From positions 41,715-105,714 of the forward strand of contig CAUJIO010000009.1 in assembly GCA_963205315.1 (NCBI GenBank): a stretch of 64,000 bases of DNA, written 5' to 3'. How positions within the stretch are numbered: position 1 is the stretch's first letter; each line of letters starts with the position of its first letter. Below the pieces are notes generated by a model. That model was not told the origin of the DNA, searched no databases, and worked only from the letters and a program-made list of their open reading frames with translations. Position numbers and translations under genes: made by a program. The stretch comes from Pseudomonadota bacterium. GTDB lineage: Bacteria; Pseudomonadota; Alphaproteobacteria; Rhizobiales; Aestuariivirgaceae. Positions 17,106 to 28,210 of the stretch are shown in pieces.

Positions 17106-18389
17106 ATGACTGCCATATCTGAGCTGAAAGAAATCAAGCTTCAGGATTTGAAGCTGAAGACCCCGTCTGAACTGGTCTCGCTCGCTGAAGAGCTTGAGGT
17201 CGAGAATGCAAGCGCATTGCGCAAGCAGGAATTACTGTTCGCGATCCTTAAGAACCTTGCCAACCGTGATGTCGAGATCATCGGCGAGGGTGTGGTTGAG
17301 GTATTGCTGGATGGATTCGGCTTTCTTCGTTCACCGGATGCGAATTACCTGGCTGGACCTGACGACATTTACATCAGTCCCAGTCAGATCCGGAAATTTA
17401 CCCTGAGAACGGGTGATACCGTTGAGGGTCAGATCAGGAGTCCCAAGGATGGTGAACGGTATTTTGCGCTGGTAAAGGTTAACCGGATCAATTTTGAGGA
17501 CCCGGAAAAAACCCGTCACAAGGTACATTTCGATAATCTGACGCCGCTTTATCCTGACGAGCGGTTGGAGATGGAGACAAACGATCCGACCAAGAAGGAT
17601 TATTCGTCGCGGGTCATCGACATCGTTTCCCCGTTGGGCAAGGGTCAGCGCGGGCTCATCGTGGCGCCACCGCGAACGGGTAAGACGGTCCTGCTTCAGA
17701 ACATTGCGCACGCCGTCAGTGTCAATCATCCGGAATGTTATTTGATTGTGCTGCTGATCGACGAGCGTCCTGAAGAAGTCACGGATATGCAGCGATCGGT
17801 GAAGGGCGAGGTCATCAGCTCAACTTTCGACGAGCCGGCATCGCGCCACGTACAGGTCGCCGAGATGGTGATCGAGAAGGCCAAGCGTTTGGTCGAACAC
17901 GGGCGGGATGTTGTCATTCTGTTGGATTCGATTACCCGGCTTGGCCGTGCCTATAACACGGTCGTGCCGTCTTCGGGCAAGGTGCTGACCGGTGGTGTGG
18001 ATGCAAACGCCCTGCAGCGCCCGAAGCGCTTTTTTGGTGCGGCACGGAATATCGAGGAAGGCGGCTCGCTTACCATCATTGCGACGGCTCTTATCGATAC
18101 TGGTAGCCGCATGGACGAAGTCATTTTCGAAGAATTCAAGGGTACGGGCAACTCTGAAATCATTCTCGACCGGAAGGTTGCCGACAAGCGCGTGTTCCCG
18201 GCGATTGACATCCTCCGCTCCGGGACGCGCAAGGAAGAATTGCTGGTCAAGCCTGATGTGTTGAAGAAGACGTACGTCTTGCGGCGAATTCTCAATCCAA
18301 TGGGTACTGTGGACGCCATTGAGTTCCTTCTCGACAAGTTGCGGCAGACCAAGACAAACAGCGATTTCTTTGATTCCATGAACGCCTAG
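17106..18389 (+). CDS. rho: transcription termination factor Rho
   Basis: Hexameric RNA-dependent helicase that ends transcription. The 427-residue protein has the N-terminal helical domain ([21 protein letters not shown]) and an RNA-binding cold-shock-like domain with [22 protein letters not shown] near 70-91. Walker A APPRTGKT is at about 187-194, followed by the ATPase core ending in the RRIL segment. No large insertion is present in the N-terminal domain. It follows hemJ after a 128-base gap that carries a promoter-like sequence. Confidence 0.97.
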   Translation: MTAISELKEIKLQDLKLKTPSELVSLAEELEVENASALRKQELLFAILKNLANRDVEIIGEGVVEVLLDGFGFLRSPDANYLAGPDDIYISPSQIRKFTLRTGDTVEGQIRSPKDGERYFALVKVNRINFEDPEKTRHKVHFDNLTPLYPDERLEMETNDPTKKDYSSRVIDIVSPLGKGQRGLIVAPPRTGKTVLLQNIAHAVSVNHPECYLIVLLIDERPEEVTDMQRSVKGEVISSTFDEPASRHVQVAEMVIEKAKRLVEHGRDVVILLDSITRLGRAYNTVVPSSGKVLTGGVDANALQRPKRFFGAARNIEEGGSLTIIATALIDTGSRMDEVIFEEFKGTGNSEIILDRKVADKRVFPAIDILRSGTRKEELLVKPDVLKKTYVLRRILNPMGTVDAIEFLLDKLRQTKTNSDFFDSMNA

Positions 18390-18436
18390 GTGTTCTGCCA
18401 GCTGCTGTTCGGACTTCATTCCGATTCGGTTCCGAT

Positions 18437-19783
18437 ATGAGCGGACGTGACACGATCTATGCCTTGTCTTCCGGCTTTGGGACGGTGGCGCTCAGTGTCA
18501 TCAGAGTCTCGGGAGACCGAAGCCGTATGGCGCTTGAGACACTCGCTGGTGAGGTCGGCGTAGCGCGCCGGTCCGAGCTCCGTGTCCTCCGGGACCCTGT
18601 GACGGGCGAGCCGCTGGACCAGGCAATTGCCGTCTGGTTCCCCGGTCCGAAATCATTCACGGGCGAAGATTGCGCCGAGTTTCATATTCATGGCGGCCGC
18701 GCGGTTCAGGCGGGGGTACTCAAGGCATTGTCCCAACTTCCTGGGCTGCGTCTGGCTGAAGCGGGAGAATTCACCCGCCGGGCTGTGATCAACGGCAAGA
18801 TGGATCTTGTCGAGGCCGAGGGCCTCGGCGACGTTCTCGCGGCGCGGACGGCCAGCCAGCGTCGACAAGCAATGGCGCAAATGAGCGGGAAGTCGAGCAG
18901 TGTTTTCGATTCGTGGCGGGAACAATTGCTTTTGATTCGGGCCGAGATTGAAGCGGCAATCGATTTTGCGGACGAACAAGGGGTGGCCGTAGAGGCGCAC
19001 CGCTCCGTGGACCGGCGAATTTCATTGTTGTTGTCTGAGATGGAACGAGCCGAACGCCGATCGGCAACTGCGGCAGTGATTCGTGATGGCGTGCGGGTCG
19101 TCCTTGCGGGTTTGCCCAATACGGGAAAATCCAGTCTGCTGAATGCGGTGGTTCGCTATGAGGCTGCGATCGTGTCGGCGGTGCCTGGCACCACCCGGGA
19201 CGCCATCGAAGTGTTTTTGGACCTCGATGGTATCCCGGTCATTCTGACAGATACTGCAGGGCTTCGAGACGGCTCGTTGGATATTATCGAGGTGGAGGGT
19301 ATCCGCCGGAGCCGCTTGAAGCTGGCTGATGCGGATATCGTGGTGTGGGTGGCATCGGCCGATATTGCGGCGAGCGAGAAGTATGGCCCAGAAGTAGAAC
19401 CAGACATTCTGGTTTGGGGAAAGTGTGATACCGCAGAGTCAAAATCGAGACTCCTCCGAAACGATGATTCGATTCGGAACCGTATTTCGCTCTCGGCACT
19501 CTCTGGCGAGGGAGTGTCGGCATTTCTCAGCATACTGACAGACCTGGTGAAACAGCGGTATGACTTCGAGGAGCTTCCCGTCGTTGTCACGGAACGCCAG
19601 AGGCAAATTACATCTGACTGCATTTGTTCATTGCGCCGTTCTCTCGGTCACGGTCTTGAAGAACTGGAGCTTAAAGCGGAAGACGTGCGAGTTGCGTCTG
19701 ACGCCGTCGGCCGTCTAACGGGGCGGTTAGAAGTCGAGGAATGGCTCGGGGCCATTTTCAGCCGATTTTGTATTGGCAAGTGA
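18437..19783 (+). CDS. mnmE: tRNA modification GTPase MnmE
   Basis: With MnmG, MnmE makes the 5-carboxymethylaminomethyl group on U34 of certain tRNAs. The 448-residue protein has the N-terminal folate-binding domain and a GTPase domain with G1 GLPNTGKS (225-232), GTTRD (251-255) and G3 DTAGL (272-276). The C-terminus FCIGK carries the Cys conserved in the family. The G4 position reads WGKCD (327-331) where the usual motif is NKxD, so the Asn that reads guanine is replaced by Gly. It is adjacent to mnmG, its partner. Confidence 0.95.
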   Translation: MSGRDTIYALSSGFGTVALSVIRVSGDRSRMALETLAGEVGVARRSELRVLRDPVTGEPLDQAIAVWFPGPKSFTGEDCAEFHIHGGRAVQAGVLKALSQLPGLRLAEAGEFTRRAVINGKMDLVEAEGLGDVLAARTASQRRQAMAQMSGKSSSVFDSWREQLLLIRAEIEAAIDFADEQGVAVEAHRSVDRRISLLLSEMERAERRSATAAVIRDGVRVVLAGLPNTGKSSLLNAVVRYEAAIVSAVPGTTRDAIEVFLDLDGIPVILTDTAGLRDGSLDIIEVEGIRRSRLKLADADIVVWVASADIAASEKYGPEVEPDILVWGKCDTAESKSRLLRNDDSIRNRISLSALSGEGVSAFLSILTDLVKQRYDFEELPVVVTERQRQITSDCICSLRRSLGHGLEELELKAEDVRVASDAVGRLTGRLEVEEWLGAIFSRFCIGK

Positions 19784-19788
19784 GTAAC

Positions 19789-19804
19789 TGTTTCACGTGA
19801 AACG
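19789..19804. promoter_or_regulatory. parS: parS centromere site (between mnmE and mnmG)
   Basis: TGTTTCACGTGAAACG matches the ParB-binding consensus TGTTTCACGTGAAACA at 15 of 16 positions. It lies between mnmE and mnmG, about 4.3 kb from the putative origin and 3.4 kb before parB. Confidence 0.9.
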
Positions 19805-19850
19805 CTGCTGGCGTTTTGACGTGGCGTGGCAGATCCACTACATAAGCCCG

Positions 19851-21716
19851 ATGTCTCAGGATTTCGATGTCATCGTCATTGGCGGCGGCCACGCCGGCAC
19901 AGAGGCCGCCGCTTGCGCGGCGCGTTATGGCGCACGCACGGCTCTCCTCACGCACCGCGCCGCTACCATCGGGGAGATGTCGTGCAATCCCGCGATCGGT
20001 GGAATTGGAAAAGGCCATCTGGTTCGCGAGATCGATGCTCTTGACGGCCTCATGGGCCGGGTTGCGGATCTTGCGGGAATTCAGTTCCGTCTCCTGAATA
20101 GATCCAAGGGGCCCGCCGTGCGGGGACCTCGTGCCCAGGCCGACCGAAGACTTTACAGAGAGGCAATGCAAGCCGCGATCGCTCTTCAGCCCAACCTCAC
20201 GGTCATAGAGGGGGCTGCTGAAGGGTTTGTCATCGACCAGGATCGCATCACGGGTGTCGTCTGCGAAGATGGCCGTGTTTTCACCTGCGCCGCAGCAGTC
20301 CTGACCACTGGAACATTTTTGAATGGTCTCATTCATCTCGGCGAGAAGCGCCTTCCTGCCGGCCGCCATGGCGAACCACCTGCTCGGGGATTTACGCAAC
20401 AGCTCAAATCCAGAGGCCTTCAGCTTGGCCGCCTCAAGACCGGAACACCCGCGAGGTTGGATGGCAAGACGATTGCCTGGCATATGCTCGAAGAACAGAA
20501 GGGCGATGAGGCGCCATCGCCTTTCTCGTTCCTGACGGATCGCATAACGGCACCTCAGATATCCTGCCACATTACCCAGACGACAGGTGTGGGACATCAA
20601 CTCATCCGGGACAACATCCACCGCTCCCCGATGTATTCCGGTCAGATTGAAGGTGTGGGGCCGCGCTATTGCCCTTCCATCGAGGACAAGGTCTACCGGT
20701 TCAAGGACAAGGCGTCTCATCAGATATTTCTTGAGCCCGAGGGCCTTGATGATGACACGGTCTATCCGAATGGGATCTCGACATCCCTGCCGGAAGACGT
20801 GCAGGAAGCGTTCATTCATTCAATTCCCGGTCTTGAGAGCGTGACTATCAAGCGTTGGGGCTACGCCATCGAGTATGACTATGTCGATCCGCGGGAATTA
20901 ACTCCCTCGCTCGAGGTAAAACTGATTCCAGGCCTGTTTCTCGCCGGTCAGATCAACGGTACGACCGGGTATGAAGAGGCAGCCGCGCAAGGACTGTTGG
21001 CAGGTCTCAATGCGGCTCGACAGGCGTCCGGAAACTCGCCGGTCACTCTTGATCGGTCACAGTCCTACATCGGCGTCATGGTCGACGATCTGGTGACCAA
21101 GGGCATTTCCGAGCCCTACCGGATGTTCACCTCCCGTGCCGAGTACCGGCTTACCCTGCGCGCCGACAACGCTGATCTTCGCTTGACGCCACTTGGAATA
21201 TCCCTGGGGATCGTCGGGCGAGAACGGGCCACCGCTTATGGCATACGATTCAACGCTATTGATCGTGGCCTGACCTTGGCGCGTGAATTGAGCCTGACCT
21301 CCGCTGAAGTGTTGAAGCGTGGTTACCGTGTCAATCAGGACGGCCTTCGCCGCAATGCCCTGGAACTCATGTCGGTGCCGGGTATTGGTTGGGACGGAGT
21401 ATGCCGCATCTGGCCTGAGCTTAAAGGGCTTGCACCTTCCGTTGTCGAGGCGCTCGAAGCTGATGCCCTGTATTCAGGCTATATCGATCGCCAACAATCC
21501 GATATCGCGGCCATGAAGAAGGAAGAACAGCTTCTTCTGCCTGTCGATGTGGACTACGGCAGCATGTCGAGCCTATCGGCCGAGATCCGTCAGAAGTTGG
21601 TCAAGATACGGCCGGCCACTCTCGGACAAGCCTCACGAATCGATGGAATGACGCCTGCCGCGCTTGGCGTCATTCTCGCACATGTCCGCCGGCGCGATCG
21701 AAAGACGGCAGCATGA
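19851..21716 (+). CDS. mnmG: tRNA uridine-5-carboxymethylaminomethyl modification enzyme MnmG
   Basis: FAD-dependent partner of MnmE in wobble-uridine modification (formerly GidA). The 621-residue protein starts [17 protein letters not shown], the FAD-binding Rossmann loop, followed by [22 protein letters not shown]. The second signature, [17 protein letters not shown], lies near residue 380. I chose ATG 19851 over upstream in-frame starts because those would begin just behind parS. It overlaps rsmG by an ATGA. Confidence 0.96.
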   Translation: MSQDFDVIVIGGGHAGTEAAACAARYGARTALLTHRAATIGEMSCNPAIGGIGKGHLVREIDALDGLMGRVADLAGIQFRLLNRSKGPAVRGPRAQADRRLYREAMQAAIALQPNLTVIEGAAEGFVIDQDRITGVVCEDGRVFTCAAAVLTTGTFLNGLIHLGEKRLPAGRHGEPPARGFTQQLKSRGLQLGRLKTGTPARLDGKTIAWHMLEEQKGDEAPSPFSFLTDRITAPQISCHITQTTGVGHQLIRDNIHRSPMYSGQIEGVGPRYCPSIEDKVYRFKDKASHQIFLEPEGLDDDTVYPNGISTSLPEDVQEAFIHSIPGLESVTIKRWGYAIEYDYVDPRELTPSLEVKLIPGLFLAGQINGTTGYEEAAAQGLLAGLNAARQASGNSPVTLDRSQSYIGVMVDDLVTKGISEPYRMFTSRAEYRLTLRADNADLRLTPLGISLGIVGRERATAYGIRFNAIDRGLTLARELSLTSAEVLKRGYRVNQDGLRRNALELMSVPGIGWDGVCRIWPELKGLAPSVVEALEADALYSGYIDRQQSDIAAMKKEEQLLLPVDVDYGSMSSLSAEIRQKLVKIRPATLGQASRIDGMTPAALGVILAHVRRRDRKTAA

Positions 21717-22345
21717 ATGCAGCAGCCGACCGTGCCGACGAATTGGCCGCGAAGTATAATGTTTCACGTGAATCACTATCAGCCTTAAGGCTCTATGTTG
21801 ATCTCTTGCTGACCTGGCAGCGGCGGATCAATCTGATCGGACCCGCAACGATCGAGTCGATCTGGGAGCGTCACATCCATGATTCATTACAGGTGCTACC
21901 ATTGATTCCCAGAGGAACCACCGCGATTGCGGAATTGGGATCGGGAGCGGGCATACCCGGGATGATCGTGGCAATTGCTGGTGGATATCAGGCGCATCTC
22001 TACGATAGCAATAGCAAGAAATCAGCGTTCCTTCGCGAAGCCATCCGCCAGACGGGTATTCGGGCCCAGGTCCACACTCTCCGACTGGAAGACCTTAAAT
22101 TCGATCCCCATCTACCAAAGGTGCAATGTGTGCTGGCTCGCGCCTTGGCACCATTGCCATTACTACTCGACTACGCCGAACCTTTCATCAAAGCCGGCGC
22201 AATCGGTCTTTTCCACAAGGGACAAGATGTTGACCTTGAATTGACCGAGGCTACCAAATATTGGACACTCAACGTGTCGAAACACCCGAGCGCAGTCGAT
22301 TCGCGCGGTGTCATACTCGAAGTGAGAGAGGCCACCCGTGTCTGA
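21713..22345 (+). CDS. rsmG: 16S rRNA (guanine-527-N7) methyltransferase
   Basis: Methylates G527 of 16S rRNA using S-adenosylmethionine; loss gives low-level streptomycin resistance in several species. The 210-residue protein has [14 protein letters not shown] and the SAM-binding loop [10 protein letters not shown] near residue 75. ATG 21713 overlaps the mnmG stop (ATGA). A parS site lies inside the coding region near codon 17. The last eight bases overlap parA, whose GTG start is at 22338. Confidence 0.95.
   Translation: MNAAADRADELAAKYNVSRESLSALRLYVDLLLTWQRRINLIGPATIESIWERHIHDSLQVLPLIPRGTTAIAELGSGAGIPGMIVAIAGGYQAHLYDSNSKKSAFLREAIRQTGIRAQVHTLRLEDLKFDPHLPKVQCVLARALAPLPLLLDYAEPFIKAGAIGLFHKGQDVDLELTEATKYWTLNVSKHPSAVDSRGVILEVREATRV
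21760..21775. promoter_or_regulatory. parS: parS centromere site inside rsmG
   Basis: TGTTTCACGTGAATCA differs from the ParB-binding consensus at one of 16 positions. It is within the first 25 codons of rsmG, 2 kb from the first site. Confidence 0.85.
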
Positions 22346-23174
22346 AGTTCTGAGTGCTGCCAAACTATCCCCACCTATGCCCCGTATATTGGCCGTGGCA
22401 AACCAGAAGGGTGGTGTTGGCAAGACGACGACCGCCATCAATCTCGGGACAGCACTTGCAGCTGTCGGCGAAACGGTTCTGATCGTCGACCTTGATCCGC
22501 AAGGCAATGCCAGCACCGGTCTGGGCATCCCGCGCAGAAATCATCAGCGCTCCACCTATCATGTTTTGATGGGTGAACAGACACTCCGAGATGTCATCGT
22601 CGAATCGGGTATCCCGCGTCTGCATTGCGCACCATCGACCATGGATCTGCTCGGAGCCGAGCTTGAACTCGCGAGCATTGACCGCAAGACATACCGCCTG
22701 GCCGACGCGATCGCTGCCCTTCACAAGCAGGCTGATCCGTCTCGGGCCTATACCTATGTGCTGGTCGACTGCCCGCCGTCGCTCAACCTCCTGACCATCA
22801 ATTCGCTCTGCGCGGCCGATGCCATCCTTGTGCCGCTGCAATGCGAGTTCTTCGCGCTCGAAGGCCTGAGCCAGCTGATCAAGACCGTCGAGCGCGTGAA
22901 GAACAGCCTCAATCCCAAGCTGACAATCCAGGGTGTGGTGCTGACTATGTTCGACCGGCGCAACAACCTGTCTGAGCAGGTTGCCGAGGATGTCCGCAGC
23001 GTGCTGGGCGACAAGGTTTACCAGACAATCATCCCCCGAAACGTCCGCGTCTCGGAGGCTCCGTCGCACGGGAAGCCGGTATTACTTTATGACAATACCT
23101 GTGTCGGCTCGCAGGCATACATCAAGCTCGCCTCCGAAGTGATCCGTCGCGAGCGTGAGTTGCGCGCAGCCTGA
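22338..23174 (+). CDS. parA: chromosome partitioning ATPase ParA
   Basis: Deviant Walker ATPase that moves ParB-parS complexes during chromosome segregation (formerly Soj). The 278-residue protein has the deviant P-loop NQKGGVGKTT (residues 22-31), DLDPQGNASTGLG, and VDCPPSLNLLT. I chose GTG 22338 because AGAGAGG precedes it by six bases. ATG 22377 (MPRILAVANQKGG) lacks a ribosome site. It is translationally coupled to rsmG and followed after 58 bases by parB. Confidence 0.96.
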   Translation: MSEVLSAAKLSPPMPRILAVANQKGGVGKTTTAINLGTALAAVGETVLIVDLDPQGNASTGLGIPRRNHQRSTYHVLMGEQTLRDVIVESGIPRLHCAPSTMDLLGAELELASIDRKTYRLADAIAALHKQADPSRAYTYVLVDCPPSLNLLTINSLCAADAILVPLQCEFFALEGLSQLIKTVERVKNSLNPKLTIQGVVLTMFDRRNNLSEQVAEDVRSVLGDKVYQTIIPRNVRVSEAPSHGKPVLLYDNTCVGSQAYIKLASEVIRRERELRAA

Positions 23175-23232
23175 TCGATTCGTATCCGTAATTTTTGTGA
23201 ATGGCCGGCATCGGCTGGAAGAAGAGTGAGAC

Positions 23233-24099
23233 ATGGACATGATGCAGGCTCCCAAAAAGCGCCTCGGCCGCGGACTGGCAGCATTGATCGGGGACGACAC
23301 CAGTGAAGACTCGGTGGTCCAAGACGTTCGCACGCTCCGGCATATGCCGATCGAAATGCTGCGGTCGAGCCCCAACAATCCTCGCAAGCATTTTGCTGAT
23401 GAAGATCTCGACGATCTTGCCAAGTCGATCCACGACAAGGGATTACTGCAGCCGATCGTCGTAAGACCCATCTCGGGTGGCGAGTACGAAATTGTCGCAG
23501 GTGAACGGCGTTGGCGCGCGGCCCAGCGGGCCGGCATTCATGATGTTCCGGTTCTTATCCGTGAGTTGAACGACGGCGAGGCGCTTGAAATTGCGCTCAT
23601 CGAGAACATTCAGCGCTCCGACCTCAATCCGCTCGAAGAGGCCAGGGCTTACGGACAGCTGCTGGAACAGTTCAACTATACCCAGCAGCAATTGGCAGAA
23701 TCGATCGGCAAGAGCCGTAGTCACATCGCCAATACCTTGCGGCTGTTGAATCTGCCCGAAACAGTCCGGTCCCAGATTGAAATGGGCAATCTCACTGCCG
23801 GGCACGCCCGGGCACTTGTGGCAACCGATTCGCCAACGGAACTAGCCGACAAGATCATCAAACTCGGCTTGTCCGTGCGCGAAGCCGAAGGTTTGGCCAG
23901 GGATGCGGCACCTGGACGGAAACCCAAGTCCAAGCCCGAAAAGGATGCCGATACCAAGGCCCTTGAAAGGACCGTTTCGGAGGCAATCGGGTTGAAGGTC
24001 GACATCGCTCACAAGGGCGATGCTGGCGGCAGTCTGATCATCAGCTACAAGACATTGGAGCAGCTCGAGGACATCTGCCAGCGGCTGAGGGACAAATAG
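23233..24099 (+). CDS. parB: chromosome partitioning protein ParB
   Basis: Binds parS and spreads along DNA as a CTP-dependent clamp. The 288-residue protein has the N-terminal ParA-contact segment KKRLGRGLAALIG, the CTP-binding motif GERRWRAA at 90-97 and ENIQRSDLNPLEEA. A helix-turn-helix covers about 140-165 and is followed by a Lys/Pro-rich linker and a C-terminal dimerisation domain. ATG 23233. It is convergent with purH, 12 bases apart, with no visible terminator hairpin between. Confidence 0.97.
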   Translation: MDMMQAPKKRLGRGLAALIGDDTSEDSVVQDVRTLRHMPIEMLRSSPNNPRKHFADEDLDDLAKSIHDKGLLQPIVVRPISGGEYEIVAGERRWRAAQRAGIHDVPVLIRELNDGEALEIALIENIQRSDLNPLEEARAYGQLLEQFNYTQQQLAESIGKSRSHIANTLRLLNLPETVRSQIEMGNLTAGHARALVATDSPTELADKIIKLGLSVREAEGLARDAAPGRKPKSKPEKDADTKALERTVSEAIGLKVDIAHKGDAGGSLIISYKTLEQLEDICQRLRDK

Positions 24100-24111
24100 C
24101 CCAGAACATCC

Positions 24112-25692
24112 TCAGTGGCGGAAGTGGCGGACTCCGGTAAACACCATCGCCAGGCCCGCTTCATCAGCTGCACGGATCACGTCAGCATCCTTGATCGAGC
24201 CGCCCGGCTGAATGACCGCCGTAGCGCCAGCCTCGGCGGCTTGCAGCAACCCGTCGGCAAAGGGAAAGAACGCGTCCGATGCGACCACGGAGCCCTGAAC
24301 CGCGGCGGCTGCGGCCCCCGCTGCCTTTGCCGCATCTTCACTCTTGCGAACGGCAATCCTGGCTGAATCGACTCTCGACATCTGACCGGCACCGATTCCC
24401 ACCGTAGCGCCATCCTTCGCATAGACGATCGCATTGGACTTCACATGCTTCGCAACGCGGAATGCAAAGCGCAAGTCTTCCAGTTCCTGGCTGGTTGGCG
24501 GGCGCTTCGTCACCACTTTCAGGTCCATGTCGTCAACTGATGCATCATCCCGGGTTTGCACCAGAATTCCTCCGCCGACAGACTTGAGTGCGACCCCATT
24601 CGATTTGAGAAGTGGCCCCGCCAGCAGAAGCAACCTCAGATTCTTTTTCGCGCCTATGATGGCGAGTGCTTCCTCATCAACAGAGGGCGCCACAATAACT
24701 TCGGTGAATAGCTCGGTGATCTCACGTGCCAGAACCGCATCGATCTGACGATTGAACGCAATGATCCCGCCAAACGCGCTTACCGGATCGCAGGCAAGCG
24801 CCTTGCGATAGGCCTCGATCGCTGTCCCGGCGATGGCCACGCCACAGGGATTCGCATGCTTTACGATGACGCACGCAGCGGACGCCAGATCTGCGAATTC
24901 GCCCAGGCATTCAAGGGCGGCATCGGTATCATTGATGTTATTGTACGAGAGTTCCTTGCCCTGGATTTGTCTGGCAGCGGTCACACCCTGCCGCTTACCG
25001 GGGGTGGCATAGAGTGCGGCTTTCTGGTGAGGGTTCTCTCCGTATCGGAGTTCCTGCAGGATGCTGCCGCCAATCGCAAAATAATCACCCAGCGGCTCGT
25101 CAAGCTGCGCGGAAAACCAGCGGCTGATGGCAGCATCGTAACTGGCAGTGCGAGCGAAAGCCTTGCAGGCCAACTTGCGCCGCGTTGCATCGCTCGTACG
25201 ATTTTCATCTGCTGTCATTTCGGCGAGGATCTGAGCGTAGTCAGCCGGGTCGACAATGACTGTCAGGTCATCGTGGTTCTTGGCTGCCGCACGAATCATA
25301 GCCGGACCACCGACATCGATGTTCTCAATCACATCGTTCCATTCAGCGCCGCGCGCCACCGTGGCCTCGAAGGGATAGAGATTGACGACAAGCAGCTCAA
25401 ATGGCGCGATGTCCTGCGCAAGCAGCGCAGCCCGATGCGACTCATTCGACCGGACGGCCAGAAGCCCGCCATGAATCTTCGGATGAAGCGTCTTGACCCG
25501 GCCATCCATGATTTCCGGAAATCCAGTCACAGACGAGACGTCAGTTACAGGCAGTCCGGCCTCAGCAAGGGCCTTTGACGTTCCACCCGTCGAGACAAGC
25601 TCGACACCACGAGAGACCAGTCCTCTTGCAAATGCGATAAGATCTGTCTTGTCGGATACAGACAGCAGGGCGCGGTGGATAGGTTGTGACAT
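24112..25692 (-). CDS. purH: bifunctional AICAR formyltransferase/IMP cyclohydrolase
   Basis: Carries out the last two steps of IMP synthesis: formylation of AICAR, then ring closure. The 526-residue protein starts [19 protein letters not shown] (cyclohydrolase domain), with STGGTSKAL and [15 protein letters not shown]. The formyltransferase domain follows, with [13 protein letters not shown] near residue 200 and KHANPCG further on. The end shows [11 protein letters not shown] chose ATG 25692; the 50 upstream codons have no family character. It lies downstream of rsmB on the same strand. Confidence 0.96.
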   Translation of the reverse strand: MSQPIHRALLSVSDKTDLIAFARGLVSRGVELVSTGGTSKALAEAGLPVTDVSSVTGFPEIMDGRVKTLHPKIHGGLLAVRSNESHRAALLAQDIAPFELLVVNLYPFEATVARGAEWNDVIENIDVGGPAMIRAAAKNHDDLTVIVDPADYAQILAEMTADENRTSDATRRKLACKAFARTASYDAAISRWFSAQLDEPLGDYFAIGGSILQELRYGENPHQKAALYATPGKRQGVTAARQIQGKELSYNNINDTDAALECLGEFADLASAACVIVKHANPCGVAIAGTAIEAYRKALACDPVSAFGGIIAFNRQIDAVLAREITELFTEVIVAPSVDEEALAIIGAKKNLRLLLLAGPLLKSNGVALKSVGGGILVQTRDDASVDDMDLKVVTKRPPTSQELEDLRFAFRVAKHVKSNAIVYAKDGATVGIGAGQMSRVDSARIAVRKSEDAAKAAGAAAAAVQGSVVASDAFFPFADGLLQAAEAGATAVIQPGGSIKDADVIRAADEAGLAMVFTGVRHFRH

Positions 25693-25754
25693 GATGGGGC
25701 CCGGAATGATCGTGGATGTCACCCGCATAGCACGGATCGAATCGACAGCAAGCC

Positions 25755-27056
25755 TCAGCGTGTGCGATCCAGCCGCGCCATGAAAAATCCATCCATCCCT
25801 TGTGAATTCCCGATGCTCATCGACGGGAGCAGACGCAGCCATCCTTCTGCCGTCCGCAATTCTGCAGGTATGACCGATCCTGCTGGAACAAGGGTAAAGT
25901 GGGGGAACGCGGCGCGGAACCAGGAAATCTGTTTCTCGCCTTCTTCGGGCTCAAGGGAACAGGTGCAATACACCAGACTACCGCCTGGTTTGACGCGATC
26001 AGCCGCCTCCGTCAGCAAGACGCGCTGGGTCGCGCAGTGATCGGGAGTGGGGGCGTCCTTGCGAATGTAAGGAAGTTCCGGATGGCGCCTGATCGTGCCC
26101 GTCGCCGAACACGGGGCATCAAGCAGAACCGCATCGAAGCGCTCGGACATACCGAGAGATGTCCCGTCCGCTTCCACAACCTTCGCCATCAATCCGGTAC
26201 GCTCAAGATTCTCGCGCAGGCGCTTTAGCCGTTCGGCTGAAATATCCACGGCTGTAACGATTGCGCCCGCCGCTGCCAGTTGCATGGTCTTGCCGCCGGG
26301 GGCGGCGCAAATATCCAGAGCGGTTCGGCCTTGCAGTTCGCCCATCAATAACACAGGGAGGCTGGCTGCCGCGTCCTGCACCCACCATTCGCCCTCCGCA
26401 AAACCGGGCAGGGCCGAAATCAGGCCGCGATGTTGTGCCAGGCGGACTTGCCCGGTTGGCAGCAGCTGCCCGCCCAGCTTTTCAGCCCAGGCTGCCCCGT
26501 CGGATTTCACCGATATATCGAGCGGTGGTTCCCGGCGGTGGCTGGCAGCGATCTCTGCGGCAATGGCTTCGCCATAGGTTTTCACCCATCGCTTCCACAA
26601 CCAGTCAGGGGTGTTCAACCGATTGGCGTCGAGCGAGGTATTACCGGCAGACGATACCTTTCGGAGAACGGCATTGATCAACCCAGAAAAATGGGTCGCA
26701 TTGCGATCGGCCTTCGCCATGCGAACGCTCATGTCGATGGCGGCATGTGCGGGTGTATCGAGGAACAGCAACTGGGCGATCCCGACCGTCAAGATATCGC
26801 TGGCACTCCCCGACTTCTTGGGCAGTGCTTTCGTCAGATGACTTGCCTTGATGGCCTCGATTTCCCCCAGGTGACGGAAGATCGTACGCAGGAGGTTGAT
26901 CAAGAACGCCCTGTCGCGACCATCCAATTCTGCAACTGCTTCATCACGTTCAAGTGCGTCTTCGAGCGTACGGTGCTGATCCAGCACCGTTCGATAGATT
27001 CGGACGGAGCACAGGCGTACCTTGAGACCAGTTGCGGACTTCGGGAGCTCGGTCAT
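25755..27056 (-). CDS. rsmB: RsmB/NOP-family rRNA (cytosine-5) methyltransferase
   Basis: Methylates a cytosine of 16S rRNA (C967 in E. coli). The 433-residue protein has an N-terminal NusB-like RNA-binding domain (residues 15-150). The methyltransferase domain follows, with [26 protein letters not shown] and [13 protein letters not shown], the last two carrying the paired catalytic Cys. ATG 27056 overlaps the htpX stop as ATGA; a GTG six bases upstream is possible. Confidence 0.93.
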   Translation of the reverse strand: MTELPKSATGLKVRLCSVRIYRTVLDQHRTLEDALERDEAVAELDGRDRAFLINLLRTIFRHLGEIEAIKASHLTKALPKKSGSASDILTVGIAQLLFLDTPAHAAIDMSVRMAKADRNATHFSGLINAVLRKVSSAGNTSLDANRLNTPDWLWKRWVKTYGEAIAAEIAASHRREPPLDISVKSDGAAWAEKLGGQLLPTGQVRLAQHRGLISALPGFAEGEWWVQDAAASLPVLLMGELQGRTALDICAAPGGKTMQLAAAGAIVTAVDISAERLKRLRENLERTGLMAKVVEADGTSLGMSERFDAVLLDAPCSATGTIRRHPELPYIRKDAPTPDHCATQRVLLTEAADRVKPGGSLVYCTCSLEPEEGEKQISWFRAAFPHFTLVPAGSVIPAELRTAEGWLRLLPSMSIGNSQGMDGFFMARLDRTR

Positions 27057-27964
27057 CCCCACGGGCCGGACGGGACTTGCCGCCCGGAGCGGCCCGATAT
27101 GCCGTCTTCAGATGCGCTACCCATCTCTTGGGCTATGCGACGGAGGGCATCGATTCGATTCGCCGGATCAGGGTGGGTCGAGAAGAGACTGTCCATGCGC
27201 TCGCCCGACAAGGGATTGATGATGAACATGTGCGCTGTCGCCGGATTAGCCTCTGCAGTCGGATTTTCGATCTGATGAGCCATACCCGAAATCTTGGCAA
27301 GAGCGGAGGCTAAAGCCAGGGGCTGACCCGAGATCTCCGCGCCACCACGATCAGCACCGTATTCACGGGTCCGGCTGATTGCCATCTGCACCAGCATCGC
27401 AGCGAGGGGAGCCAGAATGACCAGGAGGATTGCTCCAACCGCTCCCAAGGGATTGTTGCGGTCGCGGTTGCCGCCAAAGAACATGCCGAAGTTGGCAAGC
27501 ATCGAAATCGCGCCGGCGATGGTTGCCGTCATGGTCATCACCAGCGTATCGCGATTCTTCACGTGGGCAAGTTCGTGAGCCATGACGCCAACGATCTCGT
27601 CACGGCTCAATAGCTGCAGAAGCCCGGTGGTGGCAGCCACCGCCGCATTCTCCGGATTACGTCCGGTGGCAAAGGCGTTGGGTTGCGGATTATCCATGAC
27701 ATACACTTTGGGCATCGGCAAATTGCCGCGCCGGGCGAGGTCCTCGATCAGGGCGTAGAAGTCAGGCTCGGTCGTGCGGTCAACCTGACGCGCACCGTGC
27801 ATGCGAAGAACCATCTTGTCGGCATTCCAATAGGCAAACAGGTTCATACCAGCAGCAAATATGAAGGCAATGAACATTCCTTGCTCGCGGCCGAGCAGAT
27901 AGCCCACCGCCAGAAACAGGCCCATCAGTGCCGCCATAAGCAGACCGGTGCGCGCAGTATTCAT
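27053..27964 (-). CDS. htpX: membrane zinc metalloprotease HtpX
   Basis: Inner-membrane protease that degrades misfolded membrane proteins and is part of the envelope stress response. The 303-residue protein has two N-terminal transmembrane helices (about 5-25 and 28-48), HELAH at 130-134 for zinc, two further helices, and [16 protein letters not shown], which supplies the third zinc ligand. A strong AAGGAGG lies before ATG 27964. It is followed by rsmB with an overlap. Confidence 0.95.
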   Translation of the reverse strand: MNTARTGLLMAALMGLFLAVGYLLGREQGMFIAFIFAAGMNLFAYWNADKMVLRMHGARQVDRTTEPDFYALIEDLARRGNLPMPKVYVMDNPQPNAFATGRNPENAAVAATTGLLQLLSRDEIVGVMAHELAHVKNRDTLVMTMTATIAGAISMLANFGMFFGGNRDRNNPLGAVGAILLVILAPLAAMLVQMAISRTREYGADRGGAEISGQPLALASALAKISGMAHQIENPTAEANPATAHMFIINPLSGERMDSLFSTHPDPANRIDALRRIAQEMGSASEDGISGRSGRQVPSGPWG

Positions 27965-28033
27965 AGGTTAAACTCCTCCTTGCCAATCAGGCTCTGGCCC
28001 TCCCATATGATGGCAAGGCAACGAGACGGCAAG

Positions 28034-28210
28034 ATGATGGACAACAGCAAACTGACGGACGCAGCCCGGCGGGCGCTGACCGAGGCAGAGGAACGGCGCA
28101 AGCTGACCTCTGAAAAGCCTCCGCTTCCGAAGGAAGTGAATGGCCGGGCCGGCCCTGAACCGACGCGATTTGGAGACTGGGAAAGCAAAGGCATTGCCAG
28201 CGATTTCTAA
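28034..28210 (+). CDS. DUF1674 / SDHAF4-like small protein
   Basis: A 58-residue protein ending GRAGPEPTRFGDWESKGIASDF, the hallmark of the DUF1674 family. The eukaryotic members (SDHAF4/Sdh8) help assemble the flavin subunit of succinate dehydrogenase; a similar role here is inference. The first half is a charged helix. The start is ATG 28034 or 28037; an in-frame ATG at 28010 is also possible. It is divergent from htpX, and its stop overlaps the gluQ stop region. Confidence 0.8.
   Translation: MMDNSKLTDAARRALTEAEERRKLTSEKPPLPKEVNGRAGPEPTRFGDWESKGIASDF

Noticed and set aside
19758..20819. 353-codon open frame antisense to mnmG
   Set aside because: mnmG is conserved along this stretch, and the antisense frame would also cover the parS site. 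No motif was seen.
27560..27565. Further CACGTG palindromes as parS sites (also 24723, 47176, 49472, 56273)
   Set aside because: The flanking bases do not match TGTTT and AAACA, so only the six-base core is shared.
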